From NCBI RefSeq assembly GCF_000002995.4, contig NW_025062479.1, positions 24,234,221-24,298,220 on the forward strand: a stretch of DNA of 64,000 bases, in the 5' to 3' direction. The notes under the pieces were generated by a model. It did no database searches. It worked only from the letters and a program-made list of their open reading frames with translations, and was not told where the DNA came from. Made by a program: the position numbers and the translations under genes. Positions 1 through 10,305 of the stretch are shown here, one piece after another. Numbering within the stretch: the stretch's first letter is position 1; each line of letters begins with the position of its first letter. This DNA comes from Brugia malayi. Taxonomy: Eukaryota > Nematoda > Chromadorea > Rhabditida > Onchocercidae.

Positions 1-881
1 GTAACAATGTTAAACGGAAGTAATAAAAAAAAAGCAAAAAAAAAAAAAATTAATTAGTGAAAAAATTAATTTTGAACTTTTAATAATTTTTTAACATTTG
101 AATTAATTCAAAGAATTTACTTAAAAATACAAACTTTTCAAACTAAAAAATTAAATGAACTTATTAGCAAAAAAAAAAAAAAAAAAAAAAATTTAAAAAA
201 AAAGAAAATATGAAAAATGATACATGTCTGCTTCATAGTTGACGTTAGCTTTTCAATCAATGATTCATAGTTTTCGAAATTTGAAACTAAAAAATTTTTA
301 AATTCCAACAAGAAAGAACATTTATTGTTATAAAAATTAGCAATTTTTTGTTTTGTTAAAAAGTTTTTTTTAAAAAAAAAATTTTTTTAAAAAAATGGAA
401 AATTAGTAATTTTTTCATAAAAACAAATAATATTACAAGAAAATATATATATATGCAATTATTATTATCTTTATTAAACTTAATGAAAATAACAATTATT
501 AATGAATTAAATTTATGAATTAAATTTATTTTTTGTCGAAAGTTTTTAAAAATTGAAATAATTGTATAATTTGTTAAGAAAGTAAAGAAAAGAAAAGAAA
601 AGAAGAAAACTTTGTTATTGAAATAATTAGTTTTGAATATTTTCAAGACTTATTATTTTGTTATGTAAATTTTTTTTTTAATTTTTTAATTTATATTTTT
701 TTAAAAAAAAATTTACACTGACATTCAATTTGCTTTATCAAGAAGCTATTAGTTAAAAGTTAGTTCAAAAATTTTCATCAATTCGATATAAATCTATTTA
801 TCACTCAAATTGTAGCGAACATTTCAAGATGTGATAATTGATATATTTTATTATAGATATTATTATTTTTGATTGGAATAT
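1..881. other. AT-rich, no gene seen
   Basis: Runs of A and T, with an AAGAAAAGAAAAG patch near 585-605. A 96-codon minus-strand frame here is low-complexity F/I/K and not credible as a gene. Confidence 0.6.
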
Positions 882-1712
882 TTATATTTTAATTCAACAG
901 GTGGTTTTTTTTTTTTCAAATATCAATGATTAGTTTATAAATAATTGAAAATTACTTTATGATAAGGTTAACAAATAATTGGAATAAGTAATCATAGGTA
1001 AAAGTAAACGTTAAAGCATGCTTATATTTTAATTCAACAGGTGGTTTTTTTTTAATATCAATGATTGGTTGATAAATAATTGAAAATTACTTTATGATAA
1101 GGTTAACAAATAAATGAGAAAAGTATCGTAGATGAAAGTAAAGGTAAAAGTATATTTATATTTTAATTAAACAAATGGTTTTTTTTTTTTTAAAATATCA
1201 GTGATTAGTTGATAAATAATTGAAAATTACTTTATGATAAGGTTAACAAATAATTGGAATAAGTAATCATAGGTAAAAGTAAACGTTAAAGCATGCTTAT
1301 ATTTTAATTCAACAGGTGGTTTTTTTAAATATCAATGATTGGTTGATAAATAATTGAAAATTACTTTATGATAAGGTTAACAAATAAATGAGAAAAGTAT
1401 CGTAGATGAAAGTAAAGGTAAAAGTATATTTATATTTTAATTAAACAAATGGTTTTTTTTTTTTTTTTTAGAATATCAGTGATTAGTTGATAAATAATTG
1501 AAAATTACTTTATGGTAAGGTTAACAAATAAATGAAAAAAGTAATCGTAGATGAAAGTAAACATTAAATTATGCTTATATTTTAATTCAACAGGTGGTTT
1601 TTTTTTAAATATCAGTGATTAGTTGATAAATAATTGAAAATTACTTTATGATAAGGTTAAACAAATAATTGGGAAAAGTAATCGTAAATAAAACTAAACG
1701 TAAAAGTAAGGA
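882..1712. repeat. Six-copy tandem array with alternating (dimeric) units
   Basis: Copies begin TTATATTTTAATT at 882, 1022, 1156, 1297, 1430 and 1575, spacing 133-145. Each has CAACAGGTGG or the variant AAACAAATGG, a poly-T run, ATCA(A/G)TGATT, GATAAATAATTGAAAATTAC, TTTATGATAAGGTTAACAAA and AGTAATCGTAGATGAAAGTA. Copies 3 and 5 share the AAACAAATGG variant while 2, 4 and 6 share CAACAGGTGG. The larger repeating unit is therefore about 275 bp. Confidence 0.9.
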
Positions 1713-2339
1713 AATAATTATTAGAAAAAAGAAATGCAATGATACATTTATGATATCAATGGTAGCATAAATATTTTGTCTCAAATATTTCAAAAAAAAA
1801 TATTTTAAACAAAATATTTTCAAATTACTCAAAAAAAAAAAAAAAATAAATAAATAAATAAACAAATAAATAAGTACTGTTTATTAGATGAAATTTTAAT
1901 TTGTGTTAAGAATGATAATTACTTTATAGTATAATTAATAAAATTACATGAAAATGACGAAAATTTGCGTCACTTATAGGAAAAAAAAAAGTGAAATAAT
2001 TAAAATTGACATTTGCTAATAATTAAATAAATTGAATTAAATAAAATGAATAATTTGTAAAATTCATCAGAAATTGAATAAAATTAAGTAAATATGACAT
2101 TTTCAATTTTCAGTATTTTTTTTTTTTTTTTTTTTAAAGTATTATTTGAAAAAGAGCAAAAAGTAAGTATTTGCTAATTTTTTACAATTTAAAATTTTTG
2201 TAATTTATTTTTATAAATTGCAAATATTCAATTTATTAAGACCAATTAGTGATATTTTTTTCTTAAATTCATTTTCATTCTTAGTTTATTTTTTTTAATT
2301 AAAAAAAAAATGATAACTTCGACTGCTGTTGCTTTTGTC
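1713..2339. other. AT-rich, no gene seen
   Basis: Contains a T22-class run near 2118-2135 and an AAATAAATAAATAA patch near 1845-1870. Nothing else is visible. Confidence 0.6.
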
Positions 2340-2580
2340 TTTCAATTAATTTTAATAATCACGTACGTGCGTGATTTACGTGATTTCTTTCCTTCGTGGA
2401 CACTTTGTTATTATAAGGGTACGTTTGTGGCTGTGCTGTATACGTCCGATAGGGTCAATTAAGCTACGAGGTGAAAGGTTAAATAAATAGAATCCACTTA
2501 TTAGCAGTGATTCCAGGAGAGTAATTCTGATTTCAAAACCGGACGGATTTGAACCGTAAAAACCGTTCGTTTACGAAATG
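2340..2580. promoter_or_regulatory. Balanced-composition island with clustered ACGTG words
   Basis: AATCACGTACGTGCGTGATT, then TTACGTGATTTC, CCTTCGTGG, GGGTACGTTTGTGG, TATACGTCCGATAGGG and AAAACCGGACGGATTTGAAC. Composition differs sharply from both sides. CACGTACGTG at about 2361 is palindromic. It may be a promoter or enhancer remnant, but no gene start can be tied to it. Confidence 0.3.
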
Positions 2581-3705
2581 ATCAAATTGCTGTCATCTGT
2601 CCAAGGTTGTTAAATCTGCGAGAAAAAAAAAAAAAAAAAATGAAAAAGACGAAATGGTACACGAAAAGGCAAATAAGAAGTACACCGGAAGTCATAAACC
2701 CAACCTTGCATGTAGGTAATTTAGCCTTGCATGCGGGTAGCCTAACAATTTGGTAGCTTGGGATTAGCAGTTTTATTAGGTAGCATTTTAAATGACCAAG
2801 TAATCTTCTGGATAAATTACCCATGCTAAATTCGTTCCCATAAAAAAAAGAAACGCATTTTCGGAGAGTATGATAGCATTGCATACTTTTCCGGTCCGGT
2901 AAAACGTAAAACCTTTCATTCAGAAATGTATTCATGCATTCAAAACTTAATCACTTTAAAAATTGCTGATAAGAAGGTCATATCAATTAAATTATGCATT
3001 TACATTTTTCACTTCAAAATAAACAGCTTTTTTTTTTTTTTTTCGAATTGATCTAAATTTTTCAAATTGATCTAAATTTTTCAAGTTGATCGCTCAAAAA
3101 AAAAAAAAAAAAATCAAAACAAATAAACTGATCTTTGTCCTTTGGTTGTCACATCCAGAAAAAAAGATTCATGCAGATGACAGAATTATAATTCTTGTTG
3201 ACATCAATTTTATTAGTCTAAAACAAAGAAGATTTAATTTAAGTTTAATTTAACAGCGACTATGATAAATTGCTCTATAACAATAAATATTATTTTTTTT
3301 TTGCTAAAATTTTATCGACAAATATAATTTAACCAATAACTTAAAATTTTATATTCAAATTCGAATATTTACAATTCATTGAGCATATTCATAGTGCATT
3401 GCACAATTTTTGTCACATCAGAATGACATTTTATGTAAAATGTCAAACAAATTGTATCGTTTTGTGCAAAAAAAAAAAAAAAACAAACTTAACTTCCATT
3501 TTCAAACCAAATTTAAAAAAAAAAAAAAAAAAAGAGAGAGAGAGACAGTTCAATGTCAACAATTTAATATCACAACAGCAACAGACAATTTTTCATGGCT
3601 TACTTTACCCATGACTTTTTTGTGACACTCTTTGATAACTTATCAAAATAAATGTTCTGGATTTTCATGAAAGAATTTTAAAGATTAATTCGATGAAAAA
3701 AGCTA
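2581..3705. other. No gene seen; short direct repeats
   Basis: CCTTGCATGTAGGTAATTTAG and GCCTTGCATGCGGGTAG form a short direct repeat near 2703-2745. GATCTAAATTTTTCAA repeats near 3050-3085. A perfect 9-bp-arm palindrome lies at 3425-3444. A 117-codon minus frame (2582-2935) spans a poly-A run and resembles nothing. Confidence 0.5.
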
Positions 3706-4436
3706 TGACTCACAATTATTGGTCATTTACCGCTATCACTCAGAACCACTGGTCATTTACCGCTATGATTCAGAATTACTGGTCACTTACCGCTATTACC
3801 TGTCACTCACAATTATTGGTCAATTACCGCTATGGCTCAGAACCATTGGCCATTTACAGCTATGACTCAGAATTACTGGTCATTTACAGCTATCACTCAC
3901 AATCATTGACCATTTACCGCTATCATTTACAATCACTGATCATTTATCACTATCACCTGTGACTGACAATCACTGGTCATTTACCTCTATCACCCGGAAT
4001 CATTGACCATTTACCGCTATCACTCACAATCATTGACCATTTACCGCTATCACTCACAATCATTGGTTCATTTACCGCTATCACTCACAATCATTGGTTC
4101 ATTTACCGCCATCACTCACAATCATTGATCATTTACCGCTATCACCCAGAATCATTGACCATTTACCGCTATCACTCACAATCATTGGTTCATTTACCGC
4201 TATCACTCACAATCATTGGTTCATTTACCGCTATCACTCACAATCATTGATCATTTACCGCTATCACCCAGAATCATTGGTCATTCACCGCTATCACCCA
4301 GAATCGTTGGTCATTCACCGCTATCACCCAGGATCATTGGTTATTCACCGCTATCACCCAGGATCATTGGTTATTCACCGCTATCACTCAGAACCATTGG
4401 TCATATACCGCCATCACCTATGACCCCTTGGTCATT
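3706..4436. repeat. 30/31-bp minisatellite
   Basis: About 24 copies of TATCACTCACAATCATTGG followed by TCATTTACCGC. Early copies carry GACTCAGAATTACTGG variants and later ones CACCCAGAATCATTGG. Most units are 30 bp, so frames of 85-109 codons stay open. Several units are 31 bp (an extra T in GGTTCATTTACC) and shift the frame, which argues against a coding role. Confidence 0.95.
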
Positions 4437-5500
4437 ATCATTTAGATTACACTCTGCTAATCATCCAAACTAATATCTTTTGAATGGAACATTATTCTAC
4501 TCTCCTTAAGCATAACTCGCATAGGTCATCACAACTAAAAGTGTCACAGAGGAACACTCTGAATCGAACCACTCTAATTGAGTGACACAACACTGCGACA
4601 TACGTACATATCAACGACAATGCTCCCTACCCTATTTGAGGACATTCATGAGAGAATTTGTCTGATGACGAAGAGAGGAACCAATTGCGCCTCACTAGCA
4701 TATCCATCCAAATGAGACCTTCAAATTGTGTCTTTTACAATAAACACTACTACTTCCTCTCTTCTTCCAATCATCTCATTTTTGACCTTTTCAATTATTT
4801 GAAAAAGGTATTTGAAGTAATTTTGTTGAATGATCCATTCAAAAATATTTGATCATAAAATAAACTTATAAATATTTGATAAATTTAATATAAATGAAAA
4901 AAAAAAAAAAAAAGAAAAGAAACAAACTTTAATTTTAATTTTAAATATTATTTTTTAAACTATTACGTAAACAAACTTTAATTTTAAATATTACTTTTAA
5001 ACTATTTTTTATTTTAATTATTACTTTTAAACTATTATACAATTTTAAAAAAGAGAAAACTATCGTAATATTTGATAAATTAACATGAAAAAAAAGAGAA
5101 AAAGAAACAAATTTTAATTTTAAATATTATTTTTTAAACTATTATACAATTTTTTTTTTTTTTTTTAAAAAGAAAGCTATCGTAATATGATTAATTAAAT
5201 TTTTAGTAATATGTTTAGCTTTGAAGTCAAAGACTAAATATATTTACTTCATTAATTTTTATGGTATTTGAAATCATATTAAATATGAAATATGAAACAA
5301 ATAAAGAAGCAATTAATTTTTTTTTTTTGCTTTTTAAAAATTTATTTAAAATTAAAATTTAAAAAGAAAAAAAAAATTATTTATTTGTAGGGTACAATGA
5401 AAAGATGAATTAATGCAAATGAGAAATGGAAAAAAAAAAAAACATTATTTATCAAATTTATCCTAAAATACTGAGAATTATTGTTTATATCTAATTTATT
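4437..5500. other. No gene seen
   Basis: 4437-4800 is of more balanced composition (CACAGAGGAACACTCTGAAT, GATGACGAAGAGAGGAACC) and holds a 64-codon frame at 4658 with no recognisable features. 4870-5200 is AT-rich with repeated ACAAACTTTAATTTTAA and AAACTATTATACAATTTT. Confidence 0.5.
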
Positions 5501-5504
5501 CAAT

Positions 5505-5575
5505 TTTAGCCTAGTAATAGCCTAGTGTTAGCCTAGTAAAGGCCTAGCAATAGCCTAGTAACAGGCAAGCATTAA
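5505..5575. repeat. Short TAGCCTAGTA-type tandem repeat
   Basis: Six or so units of roughly 10-12 bp: TAGCCTAGTAA, TAGCCTAGTGT, TAGCCTAGTAA, AGGCCTAGCAA, TAGCCTAGTAA. It stands out by its GCC/GGC content in AT-rich DNA. Confidence 0.8.
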
Positions 5576-5591
5576 TCTGAAGCCTTAAAAT

Positions 5592-6005
5592 AATTCATTT
5601 AAAATTACATGCAAAGAAATTACAGACATTTTTATCAAATATTCTAACCGAATAAATTATTCCGTTTTTTTGTCTCGTCCGGAAAAAATTGCATTTCAGA
5701 TCGAAATTCTTACATCATAATTTAACACAAAATATTTCATCTAAAATTACATGCAAAGAAATTACGAACATTTTTATCAAATATTCTAACCGAATAAATT
5801 ATTCCGCTTTTTATCTCGTCCGGAAAAAATTGCATTTCAGATCGTAATTCTTACATCATAATTTAACACAAAATATTTCATCTAAAATTACATGCAAAGA
5901 AATTACAGACATTTTTATCAAATATTCTAACCGAATAAATTATTCCGTTTTTTGTCTCGTCCGGAAAAAAAAAATGCATTTCGAATCGGAATTCTTGCAC
6001 CATAA
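5592..6005. repeat. About 142-bp tandem triplication
   Basis: AAAATTACATGCAAAGAAAT starts at 5601, 5743 and 5884. Each copy continues ATTTTTATCAAATATTCTAA, CCGAATAAATTATTCCG, TCTCGTCCGGAAAAAA and TGCATTTCAGATCG. CCGAATAAATTATTCCG is close to an inverted repeat (CGGAATAA/TTATTCCG type). Confidence 0.9.
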
Positions 6006-6599
6006 TCAAATACAATCATTTTGATGCAATTTTTTCAAACTCAACGAATGTTTTCAATCGAATGATTTAGTTAAAATTAATTTTTTTTTTAAAAATTATG
6101 AAAAGTTCAAAAATATTTGAAAACATAAAAACTTACAAAATTACGGTAAAAATTAATAAACAAAAAAAATTTGCTTAAATAAATAAATTAATGATAAACA
6201 AATTTTATTTATAACTAATATTGCTAATTATATGAATTTTTAAAATAATTATAAAATCGCTTTTTTTTTTTTTATTTAAAAATTACTATGTGACATTTTG
6301 TAATAAGAAATAATTATTTTAGGAATTTTTAATAGAGCAAAAAAGTGTTAACGAAAAATTTTTTGATAAAATTTATATTTTCCCTTTTTTTTCGCATTTA
6401 TTTTCAAAACTATTTGTTGTGGAAAAGTATTATTTAATGTTTGCATAGATTATTTATTTGTAAATATATAATAAATTGTTTTATTTGTAAATAAGAAGAA
6501 ACATCAATTAATTAAATAAGCTAAATAAAAGTAAAATGTAATACTTTTAAATTTAAATTAAAAATTGAAATTTGATATTTAATATTTAAACTACAACTT

Positions 6600-7230
6600 T
6601 AATAATAATTGGTGATAAAAAAACAAATCAAATAATCGATATGAATTGATTTAATTCACATAATTACTAGAAAAAAAAATAAAAATTTTAATAGTTTGAA
6701 TATCTGTGTTGCTTATTTATCACTTTATCAAAAAAAATAAATTAGCTGATAGACAAATCAAAATAATCACTTATCAGAATTGATCATAATATCATTTTAA
6801 TTCATTAAAATTATGTAGCTTTAATAAAACTATCATCTATTAAAGATAAATTTAAATTATTTATTTAAATTTTAAAAATAAATTGGTCTGAAAGACATAT
6901 CATCTTAACACTCAAAAACTGTGATCACTTATCAGAATTTATCATAACATCATTTTAATTCATTGGAATTATTTAGCCTTTTTTAATGAAACTATTACCT
7001 ATTAAAGATAAATTTAAATTAATTATTTAAATCTTAAAAATAAATTAGCTGCTAAGACACATAATCATAACATTGAAAAAGTATATTAACCTTTTTTAAT
7101 GAAACTATCATCCATTAAAGGTAATATTGAAGTTAAGGTAAAATACCTAAATTAAGGATAGTACAAATATACCCAAATTAAAGGTAATATAAATATACCC
7201 AGTTCAAAGGTAATATAAATAGTAAAACTT
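6600..7230. repeat. Degenerate long-unit repeat and short CCCAAATTAAAGGTAA repeat
   Basis: Two to three copies of CACTTATCAGAATT, ATCATTTTAATTCATT and CTATTAAAGATAAATTTAAA occur between about 6720 and 7100. At 7120-7225 a 22-27-bp unit AAAGGTAATATAAATATACC occurs three times. Confidence 0.65.
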
Positions 7231-8220
7231 ATACTTTCAATTTATGTTCCCTAAATTTACCTTATGCATTTCTTATTTAACTTACTTAAATGATATAATT
7301 TTTTTTTTTTCCTCAATTCAATAATATTATATTTTTGCTCTTATAGCTTTTAAGTCTTTTTTTTTTTTTTTTTAAAAAAATTTTTTTTAGTTTATTTGAT
7401 TTGACTAAAGCACTTAATCTCTTTCAAATAGACTAATAAAATTTATTTTTTTTTTTTTTTTTTGCTAAAGCAATAAAATTTTAAAATGCTTCTAATAGTA
7501 GCAAAATAATAAATATTATTTCAATTTAATTTCAATTCAACAATTTTGCATTCATCATATAATTTTTGTGGTTAAAATTTTCACCAAAAATAAAAATTTT
7601 AGTAAAAAATAAAAATTTTGAAAAAAAAATTTTCTTCTTTTGTCAAAGAAAAAAAGAATGGAAAAAAAGAGAGAGAAAAAAAATGAAAGAATTTTATCGA
7701 ATTCATAATAATAAATAATAATGTTTCGTTCAAAAAATTCAAAATTCACAACAATACTTTAAAAATATTTCGAAAATAAATTTGCATTTGGAAAAGAAAA
7801 AAAGAAAAATTGAATATTTATTGAAAAATTTTCTATGCTAAAGTAATTTTCTTTTTTTTTTTTGTCTTCTAGAAATATTTAAAATTCTTCTTAAACTATT
7901 TATTAAATTTTAAATTGAGGAAAAAAAAAAAGGAAAGAAATGATAATAATTTTGCTCTTTTTTTTTTTTTTTTTGAGTTTTCAGATGAAAAAAAAAAAAA
8001 ATTGCTTAGCAACTTTTATTAAATTATTTATGAGCATTTTTAAAATATCATTAAGAAAAAATTTTGAAAGTACTTTCTTTTTTTTTTTTAAAAAAGTTTT
8101 AATAAATTTATTAGGTAATCAATTAATAATGCATATTTGATAATGTATACAAAGTGCATAGCAAAGTAAAACTTTAAAAAAATTCAGTAATTTTATGATT
8201 TAAAAAAAAAAAAAAAAATA
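7231..8220. other. AT-rich, no gene seen
   Basis: Only long A and T runs and low-complexity frames (F, K, L). Confidence 0.6.
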
Positions 8221-8250
8221 TTTAAAAGAAATGAAAAATGAAATGTTAAT

Positions 8251-8840
8251 ATTAAAAGAATTCAAATTTAAATTTATCACTTTCAATTTAAATAATTCAA
8301 TTATAAGCAATCGATTGATCAAAATTAATTTTATGACTATAAAAAATATTTTAAAGTAAAAATGAAATCATAATATTAAAAGAATTCAAATTTAAATTTA
8401 TCACTTTCAGTTTGAATAATTCAAATAGAAGCAATCGATTGATCAAAATTAATTTTATGACTATAAAAAATATTTTAAAGTAAAAATGAAATCATAATAT
8501 TAAAAGAATTCAAATTTAAATTTATCACTTTCAATTTAAATAATTCAATTATAAGCAATCGATTGATCAAAATTAATTTTATGACTATAAAAAATATTTT
8601 AAAGTAAAAATGAAATCATAATATTAAAAGAATTCAAATTTAAATTTATCACTTTCAATTTGAATAATTCAAATAGAAGCAATCGATTGATCAAAATTAA
8701 TTTTATGACTATAAAAAAATATTTTAAAAAGAAATTGGAATGAAAAATGAAATGTTAATATTAAAAGAATTCAAATTTAAATTTATCATTTTCAATTTAA
8801 ATAATTCAAATATAAGCAATCGATTGATCAAAATTTAGCT
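8251..8840. repeat. Five-copy 124-bp tandem array with alternating types
   Basis: ATTAAAAGAATTCAAATTTA starts at 8251, 8375, 8499, 8623 and 8760. Copies 1 and 3 have AATTCAATTATAAGCAATCG, while copies 2 and 4 have AATTCAAATAGAAGCAATCG, so the higher-order unit is a 248-bp dimer. Every copy contains ATCGATTGATCAAAATT. Confidence 0.9.
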
Positions 8841-9212
8841 AACTGATAATGGCCAGAAAAATATGCAAACGATAATTACAGATGGGCTAAATTCATCTCT
8901 ATTTCACGCATCAATTAATTCAACCTTCTGCTCAAAATATTTGATCGATTTATTTTGAATGGTAAAATTATAATAATATGCTAATGCTTAATTATAATTA
9001 ATCAATGATTAATTTAATTTACATTTAAAAATTAAAATTATTATAGTCTTAAATTTTTAATAATAACAATTTTTATTGCTTAATGAATGGGAAAAAGAGA
9101 AATTAAAAAAGAAATGATTAAATGAAATTTTTTTAAACAATGAAATGAAGGTTATAAAATATTAATAAATTTAAAATTGTGATAATATAATTATAATTTT
9201 AATTTTATTATA

Positions 9213-9602
9213 ATGAAAATAAATAAAGTATTAATGAATTTAAAATTTTGATATATAAAGTATTATTGTTTTAATTTTATTACAATGAAAATAAATAAAG
9301 TGTTAATGAATTTAAAATTGCGATATTATTATAATTTTAATTTTATTATAATGAAAATAAATAAAGTATTAATGAATTTAAAATTGCGATATTATTATAA
9401 TTTTAATTTTATTATAATGAAAATAAATAAAGTATTAATGAATTTAAAATTGCGATATTATTATAATTTTAATTTTATTATAATGAAAATAAATAAAGTA
9501 TTAATGAATTTAAAATTGCGATATTATTATAATTTTAATTTTATTATAATGAAAATAAATAAAGTGTTAATGAGCTTAAAATTGTGCAATTATTATAATT
9601 GA
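9213..9602 (+). repeat. 66-bp tandem array with an unbroken reading frame
   Basis: ATGAAAATAAATAAAGT starts at 9213, 9285, 9351, 9417, 9483 and 9549; the last five are exactly 66 bp apart. As 66 is divisible by three and the unit has no stop, a 105-codon frame from 9285 encodes five repeats of MKINKVLMNLKLRYYYNFNF plus II. No splice sites, transcript or homologue can be seen, so it is listed as a repeat rather than a gene. Confidence 0.85.
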
Positions 9603-10135
9603 TTTAATTTTAATTTTATTATAATAACAAAATTTTTATTGCTTAATGAAAGAAAAAAAGAGAAATTAAAAAAGAAAAAATGATTAAATGAAATTTTTTA
9701 AGCAATGAAATTAAATGCTAATGAATTTAAAATTACGATAATATTATTATTTTAATAAATAAAATGTTAATAAATTTTAAAATTGTGATATATAAATTAT
9801 TATTGTTTAATTTTATTATAATGAAAGAAAAAAAGTGTTAATGAATTAAAAAATTGTAATAATATTAAAATTATTTTAATTTTATTATAATAACAATTTT
9901 TATTATTTAATAAAAGAGAAAAAGGAAAAATTAGGAAAGAAATGATTAAAATAAAATGTTAAAAAATTTAAAATGTTAATAGCATTTCAACAACATTCAA
10001 CTAGTAAACATAACAAAATTAATTGGTATTCTGTGATCTTTCAAACATTTCTTAGTTTTTTCTTAATGATATTTTTGCTCTTCTTTAATGGGTAATACTT
10101 TCCCATTTAATTTTACCCTTTTAACTAATTAAAGA
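9603..10135. other. AT-rich with decayed copies of the 66-bp unit
   Basis: Fragments such as AATGAATTTAAAATTACGAT and ATTTTATTATAATGAAAG continue to about 9970. No gene seen. Confidence 0.55.
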
Positions 10136-10305
10136 AGTAAATAGAGAGAGAGAGAGAGAGAAAGAAGGAGAAAGAGAATTTAATTTTACCCTTTTAACTA
10201 ATTAAAGAAGTAAATAGAGAGAGAGAGAAGGAGACAGAGTGAATTTAATTTTACCTTTTTTTGTTAAAATAAAACAAATAGAAAGAGAGAGAGAAAGAGA
10301 GAAAG
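10136..10305. repeat. (GA)n tracts within a triplicated 50-60-bp unit
   Basis: AATTTAATTTTACCCTTTTA then ACTAATTAAAGAAGTAAATA is followed by GAGAGAGAG. It is repeated at about 10110, 10178 and 10240, the third copy decayed. Confidence 0.8.

Noticed and set aside
2526..2575. tRNA-like T-arm (GGATTTGAACC on the plus strand)
   Set aside because: Only four T-stem pairs form, no matching acceptor stem or A box is found at the right distance on the minus strand.
2582..2935. 117-codon minus-strand frame
   Set aside because: Ends through a poly-F stretch from an A run, no homology recognised, no splice or start context.
4555..4590. Second T-arm-like word (GAATCGAACC)
   Set aside because: T stem does not pair and no cloverleaf can be drawn.
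7940..8140. Small frames rich in F, K, L, N across the gene desert
   Set aside because: Products of A and T runs; no conserved motif, start context or splice partner.
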